The translations under genes were made by a program, and so were the position numbers. Source: Heterobilharzia americana (lineage: Eukaryota; Platyhelminthes; Trematoda; Strigeidida; Schistosomatidae). From it: 64,000 nt of DNA. This document shows positions 1-12,864 of the stretch, piece by piece. Where the stretch lies: NCBI GenBank assembly GCA_944470555.2, contig OX104134.1:103348701-103412700 (forward strand), written 5' to 3'. Under the pieces are notes generated by a model that searched no databases, had not been told where the DNA came from, and saw only the letters and a list, made by a program, of their open reading frames with translations. The stretch's first letter is position 1. Each line of letters starts with the position of its first letter.

Positions 1-499
1 TTTGCAGAATAAAATGAGTTCATTTTACTTCATGCCCTTTCATCAGCTGCAAACAGCTTACAATTGAAATGAATCATGAGTAGTAATAATAACATAGCAT
101 ACTTTAAACACGCAGAAATAAACGGAGATTCGAAATCCAGGATTAACAATAAGGTAGTAAGTCAAGAAGACTCAGGATTCGTAGTTACATATCTTAGTCA
201 AGGTTATTTATATCTGATGAGAAGGAAAATTCCGGAGCTACGTAGTGGGGGGATAAAAAAAGAAAATCAATGTAAAAGAAGGGACTGTTTAACAGCTAGT
301 AGTAACTGCATGAAAAACTTGAAAATCGTAAAGTGATTAATATTCAGTAAGTAATTAATGAAGAGATGATGCAATCGAAAGAAAAGGGAAGACTACATAC
401 AAGCATATGCAAAAAATTACATACACTTACCAAGGTAAAGAAAGGTTAATTGCAGTCTCCTTCTGAGTACATAGGTCAGGTTGCAAATGTTTGATGGCG

Positions 500-2030
500 A
501 GAACTTCTGCAAACCGTAATAAACATGGTGTTCTTTGTTTGACGATTATCCTGAAAGACTGAGAAACACCTATTTGATGTCCTGTTTCCATCAGATGCCT
601 AGTGATTGCGCTTTTAAAGACCTTGCTATCATTCAGACACAGTTTTCCCGAACTACGCTAATAATATCGAGTAGACACCCTTCTTTCGTTTCATTCTATG
701 TGCTTGCTTCCACAAGCACAGGTGAATTGATATACGCAGTTGGAGGTGACGTGAGATGGGTATTTGTCTACTCTCGACTGTGTTATTTATCGTAATGTGT
801 TGTAAACTGAGATCAGTCTGGCAAATTTTCTAGTTCACCTTCGATGGTATTCTCAGAGTTTATTCCTAATATTCTTGAGGAGAGTGAATTGACAAAACTT
901 TCTCTTCTACTTAGAGGGGCATAGATTTGAAAACTAATAAACTGTCCTTTCCAAGTGGATTTTCTGTAAGTAGATCTTCAGACTAAATCGTCATCTGTTT
1001 TAAATTTCGGTGTTAAGAAAGTTGAATTTCGAGCTTGACTCTGCTTCTGAAGCAAATATGATAAAGAGAAGCAGGTTATCGAGATTTGTATTCTCGTCAC
1101 ATATAATAAAGTTATCATCCATACATCTTTTGTAGACATGAAGCGCACTGCCATAAAACAGTCAGCTAGAAGGGGTTCTAAAGAATATCCTATTGCCACA
1201 TCATTTATCTGTCAGATTTCGTTGTTAAAAGCATGTCGAAAGTGCATCTGAGAACTTCATTTAATTTGTGATCAAGGATACCAATGTTTAAGTTATGGGA
1301 CTGAACGAAGTTACACAGAAAAGGTTTCTGTCAGTGGGACATTTGTAAATAGAGAGACGAGATCTAGATAAATAATCCTGTTTCTGAACAGATTGATACT
1401 CTTGATGAAATCAACAAAGTGAAATGTGTCACGCTGGCTATATTTGAAAATTTCGTTCTTCACTGAATTCAGTATCTCGACTGGCCATTTTGTGACTGAA
1501 TGGTCAGGAGAAGTAGTTATGTCTAGTTTCAGACGAAGAAGAAGACCTACTGTGTGGATTCTGGGCAGACCGTATAGTTGAAGGATCAAGGGAGCTGATG
1601 GGTGAAGTTGTTCGTAGAGTTCAGTGCTGATCATTGGTTCATCCTTGGTTTTCTTCATTATCTTGGACAACTGACTCTATGTTTTTCCAGTAAAGCCTAT
1701 AGGGACTGTTTGTTTTGAAAATTTGTTTCCATCTGATAGAATGAGTGAAACGTTATCTTCATAATTCGATTTGTTCATAAGCACTATTCCAGCACCTTTT
1801 TCAAGCTGTATCATGACTAAGCTCTCAGTTTTCTAAAGATCCTTTAGCTGATTATGATATTCCTTTGATAGGATACGTCAAGTATTGACTTTTCTATTTA
1901 TGTTGTAAATACGGCAATTTGGAACAGTTGATTTGTAATTGTCATCTTTAGGTGATGTTGGAACTTAGTTCTTCATTTGACCAGATCCATCAGATTCTCA
2001 AACTGTGCTTTTGTGTTGAGCTCATCAACT
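500..2030 (-). mobile_element. Penelope-like element remnant (RT plus GIY-YIG), dead
   Basis: Minus-strand remnant of a Penelope-like retroelement, readable in several broken frames. From about 1840 down to 1311 it encodes the N-terminal part of a Penelope-type reverse transcriptase, including LYGLPRIH and SLFTNVPLTET, which match the family signatures YGLPKIHK and SLFTNVPL. Between 1200 and 978 come GYSLEPLLADCF (family form GSPLGPLLADCF) and, in another frame at about 1111-1122, a CMDD in place of the catalytic YMDD. At about 570-725 there is a GIY-YIG-like endonuclease region (FTCACGSKHIE, then TRHLMETGHQI); the second motif half is replaced and a stop follows. Known Penelope elements have exactly this order, RT then GIY-YIG. 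At least five stops or frame changes make it inactive. Both ends are uncertain. Confidence 0.8.
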
Positions 2031-3167
2031 TTGGATGTTGTCTTGTGCCAAGAGATAAGACCTACATTTGAATAGAGGACAGCTATGTGTGCAAATAGTT
2101 GAACACGTACTTTTCTATACACAAGAGGAAAATACTTTCACTGACTACTGATTTCAGACTTATTCAATTTTAGTTAAACAAAATTACTTGGATGACCTAA
2201 ATCTGTTCAGTTGGCTTGGATTCTTTGATCACTCACAGAAGTGTTAGAAAACGAAATATACACCTTTTACTGAAATGTTCACTTTCTTTCAGCTTCAAGT
2301 GAATTTTCTTTTCAAGAATTATGTTTATTATTCAACATTTAACCAATTGAAATAGATGTCTGGTGTTCTTATATAAGTGACCGCATCAGGAAAACTTTCA
2401 CATCAATAACTGCTGGGTGTTTTCTGGAATGGTCAAAACTGTAACATTCTTTATTTAGCAAAATATGAACTAGTAAGATCAACCAATCAGCAGGCTGGTA
2501 GAAAACTTCACTTGAAGCAGAATTCAAGCCAATGACTTCTAGATTTCCTGCTTGGTATTTCATCAAGTGAACTACAAACCTGAACTATTAAACCGGCCTT
2601 ATTTCAACTGTGCTTATAGTGATCCACCTAATACTTTTGTGAATCAGCGACTCCCAACTATCTGTTAATTGTCATACCAGCTGCACACCCAGCTATTCTC
2701 ATCTCGATCACATGAAGATGATTTAGAAATAATCATCTAGTTAAGTGCTGATTAGATCATCTCAAGTGGTCTTCACTACTTCTCAAACCTAATTCATCAA
2801 AACTCCAAGGTTGCTTTCAGAGGACATTGGTTCACATCCCAAGTTTAACTAGATTTCTGTCTAAATCCAGTAATTACTTCAATACATTAAACTCAGTCTG
2901 GTCATCAAGGCCATCTCAGACAGTGTTATCAACAATGAATCTGATAAACTTGTCTGAGTAAAATAAAAAGTGTAACTTTCCGATGAAACTTCGAGCTGGT
3001 TTACATTATATCATAGGTAATGCTAAAATTCTTTTGTTTAGTTGGACTCTTGTTAAAAATAGACATTGTTATCGTCAACATGTTATGTTGTTGAAAAAAC
3101 TGAAAGCCGAAATCAGTGAAGGTAATAATCAACTGACTTAGATACGCTTCTCGGTTTTGGTAACAAC
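2031..3167. other. AT-rich stretch, nothing recognised
   Basis: No coding frame with family motifs, no tandem repeat and no tRNA-like structure was recognised. Short open frames here look random. Confidence 0.4.
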
Positions 3168-3500
3168 TTAGTTATCAAATTCGTTCCTTTTATCCCCAAA
3201 TATTTCAAAAAGTACACGACTCTTTTGAGAAGGTTGTCGTTGTAGTTTTGAAAATCGAGGTCTAACAGCACCAATACGTTTCAAAGTATAGGGTCTCAAT
3301 GTTAGTGAATGAGGAGATACACGATTGCGTTTTAAATTTTTGTTAAATACTTTGGAATATTCGTGTTTGTTCACACATTTCTTTAGGGAAGAAGTTTTCT
3401 CATTCACCTCTGCAAGTCTGACTGAAGAAAGTAGAAACTTGTCTACTTCGCTTATCTTCGAAGAGTCTTTGCTATTTTTCAAATATCGAGACAAATCCAT
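3168..3500 (-). CDS. hypothetical 110-residue ORF
   Basis: An open frame of 110 codons from ATG at 3500 to a stop at 3168. The product is basic and polar: it starts MDLSRYLKNSKDSSKISEV, has many Lys, Arg and Ser, and shows no membrane segment, signal peptide or known domain. Its composition is less hydrophobic than most random AT-rich frames nearby, which is the only hint of coding. It could be a single-exon gene, one exon of a larger gene, or chance. No splice partners were identified and I assign no function. Confidence 0.25.
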   Translation of the reverse strand: MDLSRYLKNSKDSSKISEVDKFLLSSVRLAEVNEKTSSLKKCVNKHEYSKVFNKNLKRNRVSPHSLTLRPYTLKRIGAVRPRFSKLQRQPSQKSRVLFEIFGDKRNEFDN

Positions 3501-6311
3501 TTAATCACAGGAAAGCACAGAAGACGGTTACTGTGAAGAAGATTTTTCTTTTCGACGAAATCCAAACAATATGTTGTGATTACTGCTTAACTTTGGATGT
3601 TCAATTTCGAAACACTAAATACCTAACCATTCTTTATGAACTTCGTTGTTTTAAGACTAAGAAGCTTGACTGAAACATTAGAAAAGTATCGTGAAATGTT
3701 CAGAGTTACATTATGTTTAAGACTTCAAACACCATACAAATTAAGAAATTTCGCATACTCTTTACCGAGATCACTGAATGTCAATATAAGCAGTTTAGAC
3801 AGCTTGGATAAGAATTTCGATAAGATAATAATCAGTATGGCTGTGGACCGTGCATGACAGGACCTTAATCCTATTACAGCGACATAAATGTATTTGCCGC
3901 TCATCATTGCTAAAATCATGAACAGTGTGTAACATATCTCACGTTTACTTCCACGTCACAAATTTCCATCTTTTCGCTTATGTGAAACTTCCCCAACTTT
4001 TGTGGATCGCTTTTCTATTCTTTGCTTAGACTGAGATTATAAGCGGGAAACTAATGAAACCAAAAATTAAGAATAATATTTAAAATCCGATAAAAATGTT
4101 ATTGTTGACAATAGTCACCAGGTCAGAATCAGTATTAGATCAAGTTTCGCTGATATCAGGGATTACGTTTCTCGTATGATCTCAATATATTACTATAATT
4201 ATTAAAGACTGAACCAGAAAACATTTCTTTCTTCAACATCTTGAATATTATAACGATAAAAACTTCACGAAACAAACTTATTGGCTCAACTTTTTCAGGG
4301 TTTCGAAATAAATGCTTCGGTTTTTCTTGCTTCCAATACTACTGATAGTTTTAGCAGACGCTTAAAATATTCGGTTCTAACCTCGTTCCAATACACAAGT
4401 AATTAAGTTGTACAAATGATAATAGACTCTATCAGTTCAACTCTAGTAGACTCACGTAATGCGTTTTGTACCATGACATATTTTCTGCTTTGAAGTCCCC
4501 AAGGATTTCCATCTTCTCAGACAATTAAGGCGATGTATGCTGATTACTTTCATGGCCAAATGGCTTTCCAAGGATGTTTTTGCATAAACTACCAAGTCAA
4601 AGATGCTGGCTGTGACACTTCATGAAAAGGCTAATGTCGACTAAATGAAATTGTTTGATCGGATAACTTTTTGTACTGGAGAGATATCTTATGGTCCACT
4701 TAAAGTCTTGTATGCTGGTAGTAAAGCTCTAATCAATGTTATATACCAGAATATTGCTTTTTCTGAGATATCCGTGCAAACGTTCTACATCCAACATTTC
4801 TGTTTCATATTCTACTGAACATGTTTTCAAATATAAGAAAATCCACCTGTTGAGTTGTATAAATCTGTGAATAAGGTGGTAAATGTTATAGGAATATTAA
4901 GGATAATTACTGTGTCTAACTTATAAGTCCTTCGAGCTAGCAATGAATTTGTCGATTAATGAACACGTTTATGACATGAAAAACCGATCAAAGATATTAT
5001 CGATCCTACATTCCCACTGATGCAGTTCTAGGTGGCTAAGAATTGACATCAATTTATACATGCCTTCTTTTAAAGTTATCAACAGCGTTTCATAATAATT
5101 TTCATCTTTCATAAAAAAATCTAGGAAGAAACTACTGCTTTCATAATATACGTCAAAAAGTAACCAGATGAGAAATAAATGTATTTAACAATCTAATACT
5201 ATATTCAACAGTACTTTCACTAAGACAAAATTCGCCCACTCCATCAAAAATACAGCGTTCGATAATTCTAACGAGAATTAATGTACACTATTCTAATGAC
5301 ACGAAACTCGAATTACTAGTTTGTGTGCCTTTTACGAAGTATGCACCTTAAAAAAATATAGAGATACAAGCTGCTACAGTTGCTTCTCAACACATCTCAA
5401 GAAAACTGAACTTCGGAAAAGAATGGTGAAAAAAGGCCTAATAGATGATATCTTTTTGGGCACAGAGTACTGAATTAATCTAAAAATGATAAGGATTGAA
5501 TCTGTATGTACAATTTAGTGCATTGATGAGATATCCAACTGAAGATGTACTGTAAATCATTTCGCCTTTTACAGTATTCTACTGTGAAAAATGATCTTTT
5601 ATCATGGTAGATATGGATCAGTTGCGCGTTTTTTTATTCGCAGTTGTCTTCAAAATGTTATGTGCATTAGGTGAGATTGCTAAGAGAAGGAGAGGGACTA
5701 ATTTCAGTTTATTGTGACGTAGAATAATATGATGTAAATGAATAAGTATCTGTTTTAAAATCTAGTTTTCTACAAAATATGAGACGATTTAAGTTACTTT
5801 TGAAAATTAGGAATTAATGAACTTCCGTCACCTTTCTCAGATGCTTTCATACTACAGTTAACACTCTCACGTCCGTGATGAAACATCAGTATCGTGTTAT
5901 TGGTTGCATGTCCTTTAGGAGAAGTTCTGAAAGCGCTTACAAAAAGTTATTGTTTATGAAGTCTGGTAACTCAGTAACAGGAATATACGTTTTTGAAGAC
6001 ACTGGAAGTTAAAAAGTGGGATGCACTGATACTAAGCCAAGCTACTTTACCATAGTCTGATGGGTAATAAAAGTTAACTTTCTTAAACTTCATTGAAAAT
6101 AAAAATACTTCTAAAAGATGTATATAGTGAAGGAGTTGCAGCCTGCTACTCCTGGTTTTGATGAATATTTTCGAAACTGAGCGAATGAATTCAAAATCTT
6201 GTTGTGTGATAGGATGGAGAGAGTGATATCATTTTATTGATGATCAGTTGTGTCCTTATCATTTTATATTAGTTTTTAGAGTATAATATTTCGTTCCTTA
6301 AATTAGACGAC
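3501..6311. other. AT-rich stretch, nothing firmly recognised
   Basis: Contains only short open frames. I looked here on the minus strand for the K2P channel exon that should continue the GYG pore motif and did not find it. No repeat family was recognised with confidence. Confidence 0.35.
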
Positions 6312-6717
6312 ATGTTTTATCCTTCAAAACCAAATTTGGAAAAAAATCTTGATTTAGAAAAATTTCAGCTATCTTATTTATCTCATTTTGCCGGTCTTTC
6401 CAATAGAAAAACTCATCCATCAAGCACTTGTATTTGTAGTGCACAAAAAATTAGTCAAGTTTATGAGATTAATCTTACTACCATTATAAGACGGTAGGCA
6501 AATGAAATCTGACATTGTAAACCGCAACTTAAGATCTCCTTTTGATCCCAACTCTGTTGATAATTCTGAAGAATTAAATGTTTCCAAAAGCATTATGGCT
6601 CCAAACGGACATAATGGAAATATCTTTACTGAAACACACATTCATATCTACAAATCAATTCAGTTTAGACTTTGTGTTAAAATCCTAACTAGTCCACTGC
6701 GTTCATACACTTCATGA
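6312..6717 (+). CDS. hypothetical coding-like stretch in two frames
   Basis: Two successive open frames, 6312-6497 and 6502-6717, overlap in register by one base shift. The first begins MFYPSKPNLEKNLDLEKFQ and the second MKSDIVNRNLRSPFDPNS. Both are rich in polar residues. They could be one frameshifted frame, two exons, or chance. No domain is recognised. The interval lies on the opposite strand to, and beyond, the visible K2P exons, so it may sit in an intron of that gene. Confidence 0.18.
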
Positions 6718-7633
6718 ACGGTATCCCCTGTTCACCTAGATTTTACTAACTTTTTACTGGACAGTATTTTGGAAGTTCTTTATTATCTGTTTCAGAAGAA
6801 AAGGCTTGGTAGGCTTCAATAAGACAAAAATATGCGTGACGGTTACTGTCCCCATTATTTCTTTCTAATGGTTTATTGTAATCTGATTAAGTAAGAGTTA
6901 GTAATCTTCACTAGCAACAGTTAGTTATTTACTACATTCTTCTGCATTTTGTTACTTTCTCAGTCTTTTACTAATGACTTTGGGTCAAGACATGTCATGA
7001 GAAATTTGCATTGGCACATAAATTAGTAAAAATAAAAATACAGTCAGTGAGACAGGCAGAACTATATTGCTCCACTCTAAGCTGAGTTTTGAAATATTAC
7101 TTTATTGAAACTAAGCCAGTACACAAAAGAAATCTATCAGATATCCAACAAAGACCTAAGCCTGGCATGATTACTCTAAATAGAAAAAGCCATTTTTAAA
7201 ATGAATTAGGACTATAGCTACGTCATTTCCTACGCCTGAAGTATGTTAATAATTATGTCAATAACTGACCTCAGAAGCTTGCTAGTAGCTAACCGATTAC
7301 TATGGATTCCTTTTTTCTAGAAATATATCTTGTTACTTTGCAAAGCTTTGCATGTATTTCGAAACTGGCAAATCATGAAAATTGATAAATAAATACATCA
7401 CCTTGCCAAGGTGGCCAAGAATAGCTAGAATGAATGGAGAAACATATGTCTCATCAACAGTTTGAAGGTGTCAGATATCATACATTTTTAAAAATCTGCT
7501 ATTTCCTTGTTCATACACGTTTTCCCATGTGAGTGAATAGGTGCCAACAGTCAATAGTGAGCACAAGTGTATTAAAACCGAAATGTAAGATATTTTTACG
7601 CGTTAATTCGGAAATCTATATTTATAGTCTTAC

Positions 7634-10578
7634 CTATAGTGGTGATAACTGTGGTCACGAAGAATATCGCTTCATAAAAATTCCAGTCACTTTCATTCCT
7701 TTCTTCTTCTTTCAAATCATCCATGGCAACTGCTTCGAACTTAGCATTTACTTCCATGCTTTTTCCTAAATGAAAATCTTCATACCAATTTTCTGGAATG
7801 TCAATTGAACTGTAAGTGCTGAGGTTTTTAACTGGTGTCATTGATATGCGCATTTTCCTTGCTGCCACCACATGTTCAACAAATTCGTTAAGTTCATCAC
7901 CTTAAAAATAAGTATATGCATTTCTTAGGCAGCATGACTGATATTAGTAGACTAAACTTTAGAATTGCTCTATTTAAAAAATTGCAACACATAAAACACA
8001 AATGGAAAACACCATAGCTGAAGGAATGTGAGATTGATTATCTGCACTTATTGATTTTTAAAAAGCAGTACTCATTATGAAATAGTCAGCGATTCTGACA
8101 TAGCTTAACTTCGGTTAATTTGAACAATGTATGTTGGCAAATTTATCAGAAAACCTAATCATAACAAAACATTCTGAAAGTCACAATGGTAATTTTTTTC
8201 TGAGGTTTGATATCAACAGTCACTTTTAAATCTGAAGTCTAACCTAAATGTATTCTTTGTTTTAGATGCATCTATATGTGTTAGTTTCTTACCACAGGAG
8301 TAATTTGAGAACTTTGTAGGCGAATCCAGATGCCCATGTATACATAAATCAAAACTTATGAGACCGCCAAGTTCCGTTTCATAGGTGAGACGCTAGTTGG
8401 TTGAAGGCCAAGAAGTTTTGCAACTAGGTTTCGTGCCTACTGGCACTCATCAACAAGGCGCATTTGCCATCTCCAGAAAACGGACGTCAGCTTTTTAATC
8501 CCAACCTGGTTGCCTCTAACAAACTGAAATCCATCAGTATGTACCACAGTGATGAGTCTCCTAGTTTGGTGATCATACTGCAAAATGATCTACAGCACTT
8601 AGGACTAGACAACATAAAATTGCTTGCTCTCCAGTGACCAGTCAGCGCATAGATAAGGTTAATTATCTATAACAGGACAATTTGCTGCTGCCTGGATAGA
8701 GTTGTGCCTGCAAGCCGCAATTGAAAACCTTCATAGATAATGTTGAACCTTTTAAATGCCTTCAATGTACACATTAGCTGGAAGTGTAGCCGCAATTATA
8801 TAGAGATGGTTAAATCACAATCAATTCTATCTCGTTAGCACTGTTCATATTTAACACTAAGCGTTAAATGAAGTAAGAAATCAGTCGTTTCATACTAGAG
8901 AATGTACCTGTAGTGAAGTTTGTAGTGCACTTCAAAAACTATGATATTACTAGTAAAAAAACTAATGACGACCAGCACTCTACTGATGACAGAAAGATGA
9001 CTCAGGTTGACCAGTTACTGTCAATCCTAACGTTAAATTAATAAAAATTCATTGAAAACAGACTGGAGTACTTTTCTCAACCGTCTACAGCATCATCCTT
9101 TTTCCAAGACGGTCTGACAGTCAAAACTATCATAAAAATTGCAGTTACATGTATTTGTGAATTGTTACCAACACAAATCCCTATTTAACTGCTCAAATTT
9201 ACATCGTTATTCGGAATTCTTACATTCTCGATTACTGCTCTTCTGTATCACTATTTAAACTTTCACCGATATTACTAGGTTTCTGAAAGGACTGAACACT
9301 GAATGACAATATGTTCCGGCTTCCTAAATTTGACGGTATTTATCACTAACAGCAAATCAGTTTGATGAATACGATAAGCAGAAATATTTATCTACTCAAT
9401 TATAAGCACTTTCCAGCCATCTCATTTGGAATTTATTTCTCTGCTCTAAACTTTATGAGTTATTTTTCTAAAAAATTGAGTGAGCTAGAAAATAAAGTAT
9501 ATTGTTTATGGTAATGTCGATTTCTTTATTCCAATTCTACCTAGTACGTCCGTAACGGAGTGGTTTACAAAAATACTGAAATACTTCAACCCATACCAAT
9601 GAGGTCAGTTGTTCTCTTTTTTACTTTCAGCTGGTAAAACTATCAAACATCCGTGTGCTATTTTTAGTGTTCACTTCAATCTCTAACCTGTAAAACGTCT
9701 GACTGTTAGAAGCTAAAATCTATGGGATTAGTACATTGACTGTTCAGGTTGCTAAACTTCTAACAATCACGATGATGGGAAACAACACCAATGATACAAA
9801 TAGGATGGGCCAAGAAACTGGATGAAGCCACGAAGAATGATTACAACTGGCAACTAATTTAGTCAGTAAGAAAATTTCGCCTGAGAAGGATATATTGATG
9901 GCATATTTACAGTTCGTATCAGGTAGAAAGAGTCTTGTCACTGGGTGTTGCTGTGGTTAGCTGTCACAAACAACCTAGAACCTGGATCGACTAAGCACCA
10001 AGGGATGAACATCTCAGCCCACTGCGTTTCTAAATGCCTATTTAATTCAAATCATAACACATGTTATCGTATATGATACTTTAGCTGCAACTATCATTCC
10101 GGTTGGAAAACCTTGATGTTCAAAGTCTACTGATATTGGAACACACTTTCAATAAGAAATATAACATCACTTTGGCAAAAGACGATTAGCATCTCAGTTT
10201 AAGGTTCGAATGCCTCAGTGACTGGAAAATTAGCCATCGAAAAATTATGCAAGAAAATAAACCAAACGGAGTGGAACCAGCAGGGTACAATTTCAATACT
10301 TTACCTGTAACGCATGAGTGAGTTCTTAGAAAGCGGATTTGTGAAGCATGTAATCGTAATCTTTCTCTTCTCTCCGTAGGTCTTTCAAGTTTATTAAAAC
10401 ATATTGCACCAAAGCAACAAAATGATATGTAGAGAGTTATGAACAAAAATAAGGGTAATTTTGCGAAAAGTCCGTTTTGTTTTGATGTCACCTCACTATT
10501 TTTCCAAGAAGGAAATTTACAGCATTGATTTGCGCACTCATGAACACGGTGATTTTGACATTTTTCACTTAAATTCAT
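7634..10578 (-). CDS. two-pore-domain K+ channel (K2P/KCNK family), first two coding exons
   Basis: Minus-strand spliced gene; only its 5' part is in the window. Exon 1 (10578-10305) starts at the first ATG after an in-frame TGA and ends at a GTAA donor in phase 1. Exon 2 (7900-7634) follows an AG acceptor (TTTTTAAG) in matching phase and ends at a GTAAGA donor. Joined, they encode about 180 residues: a cytoplasmic N-terminus, TM1 (LFLFITLYISFCCFGAICF), the extracellular cap helices (LERPTERRERL, then FVEHVVAARKM), and the first pore helix WNFYEAIFFVTTVITTIG. The exon ends on the first base of the Gly codon of the expected GYG filter. K2P channels carry background potassium current at the cell surface. 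A polar stretch of about 45 residues between cap helix and pore helix is longer than I expect for the family. Exons for YG, TM2-4 and the second pore were not found and probably lie beyond the window start or in unread introns. Confidence 0.85.
8300..8665 (+). repeat. SINE-body-like repeat in K2P intron
   Basis: The part at about 8540-8660 resembles the body of the tRNA-derived repeats at 22.3 kb and 51.7 kb; it shares blocks such as GACTAGACAACATAAAATTG and CCAGTGACCAGTCA. The 8420-8460 part (GGCACTCATCAACAAGGCG) resembles the other end of those repeats. No intact tRNA-like promoter is seen here, so it is a partial or older copy. It lies in the intron between the two K2P exons. Confidence 0.5.
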
Positions 10579-12860
10579 CCTTTCGCGCCTACAGGATACG
10601 CGGCATAGAATGTGAATCTTTCAGAAATTAATTACAACCAGTTTCCCAGCCAAAAATTTTCTGCTTTGAAATATGGTGAGTGGCAAAATTTCTCTGACGT
10701 TTCGTTGAAGTAGTTTGGCGGCAAAACAAACGCCTGGTCAAGGCAGACTGCTATGAAAAATCTCTTTCGCCAGAAACTAAAACTAAGAAGATTTAACAAA
10801 CATTAACCAATTCATATAGTAATATACGGTAAACTCATGGCGTTTGTGAGTTTTTGTTGATCATAAGTTTATGCCCTTCTTGTTGAGTTGACACGGATTT
10901 AAATTAATTGTAGCTCATTAAAACAGGCTTCAGTTATCACCACAGGACTTTGGATTCACCGTTATGCTATTCAAGCAATAGGGTTTGAGAAACATTGCGA
11001 ACTCATAATTTATGGGGTGGTAAACAGAAGTTTCTACTGAAAGTTAACATCTTTGTCCCATCAAATACTTCTTAACTGAGGTAACCATTGAGTGTTCTTA
11101 AGAAAGTGATCATTCTAATAGTATATATGCATCTCTATTGCAAAAGCATCTACGCATAATGCTCACCACTACAAGTAGTTCTGAAGTTAGAAAGTGAAAC
11201 TTTGCTTCATGTTTGTATACTTTTGTGATTACGAATATTCCCATTGTTTTCTTGAGTTACCATCATCCCTTTTAAATACAGGGATCGTCCAACGTGTTCG
11301 GGCTTTTGTATAAGGAGTTACCATTTTCCATACCCTTATTATAACCGTCTGTGGCAAGCTGAGTAAATTCAGTCACATAAAAAAATAGTACTGAAAAAAC
11401 TAGTTTTTCCAGTACTTCAAAGCTTTGAAGTGATAAGACTCATTCATCTAAGAACGCAGGAATCTGATAAAACATAAGATACTGGTACCTGAATTACTTG
11501 CAATAATATGTATTTGGGTGTCTTGAAAATTTCTAAGAACCGATTCTTAATAAAAAGGCATATATAGAATCCCACTTAAGCAGAAGTGCAAACATCTGAA
11601 CTTCTAATCTCATACTTCTTTTCTTGCCCAATTTTGTTGTTTCACTAAAATATTTTAATAATATATTTTAACCGTCAGCTATTCAAATGATTTTCAATTA
11701 GCTCAAGCCTAAGCAGTAAGTCTCCCATCTCTGTGTTTGATTCAGAATTCAATGCTTAAGAATTCAATCAATAGCAAACGTAATGTTTTGATGATTAGTT
11801 CAAGTCACTTGAGTTTTCGAAATTAAATAGAAGAAATCTATGTTTGAAGGTAGATATCGGATTTCCTGAGGGCCATTTTTAGTATCAGAGCTTCCTACAC
11901 TTTGATATTGTTCCTTTCTGCGGTTAAACTTCCGTTAAAATTTTTACTTGTTTTCTCACAACTTCACATATCTTGATTTGACTGTTGCTAGGATGCTCAG
12001 AACAGAACAGAACTGCTGACTACTTACAATGCTGCCAAGGGTAAAATTATTTCTTTACACTGTTGAGGTTAAACGCCTTTAATTTTACTGGAAAATAAAC
12101 GGACAGTTAGTATTCTTTATGTCTTTTTCATTAGCATAAATAGCAAAAGTAGAGATGATAATAACCCGTATTTCCTGATAATATGTGTCTGGGATCTGCC
12201 AAGAACTAATTGAATTTTCACAGTTTGACCACCACTTTTTCCTCTTTCTTTACTTGTACACAGATTAACAATTACAAAGAGTAATGATCCACTGATTGTG
12301 GACGCGGAAGCCAGTTAAACGAAAGCTTCTTCTATTTCATCAACAATCATTTGAGCCATTTAAACTATTTGGAGAATCATTAAAACAGTTTAAAAAAGTG
12401 ACAGTTAACTTCTGGTCTAAGCATCCCATAAAGTGAAACGAACTCCTTTTAAAGAATTTGAAAAGACCCCAATTAGAAAGCACAAAAGATTAGTGGGAGA
12501 AATATACCTCACAAAAGAGTATGAAGCTGCGATTGAGAAAGCATCATCTATCAACAGAACCTAGTGGGTGATCAACATTGAAGCTAAACATTCAAGCTAG
12601 ATTGAAGTTCAAAAATATAACGAGAAACGACTAAATTTCATCCCAGAAACACCACAACACAAACCGGAATATTCTACATCTATCAGTAGATAAGCCAACT
12701 AGTGACCAAGTTTAAGAGTAATATACACTGAAGACAAACTTGATAAAAACAGAAATGGTGTCCGATAAGCACCTCATTCCACGTTAATCGAGAAAATGAG
12801 ACGTTAAAGAATCAGTGCTAGTTTGCACGCTTGAATAAGAGACATTCTTGTTTATAGGAG
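10579..12860. other. intergenic, nothing recognised
   Basis: Region upstream of the K2P start codon. It should hold the channel's 5' UTR and promoter, but I see no clear element or further coding sequence. No transposon motif was recognised. Confidence 0.35.
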
Positions 12861-12864
12861 GCAG

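Noticed and set aside
7533..7769. Plus-strand 78-residue ORF
   Set aside because: It overlaps K2P exon 2 in antisense; the minus strand has clear pore motifs and splice sites.
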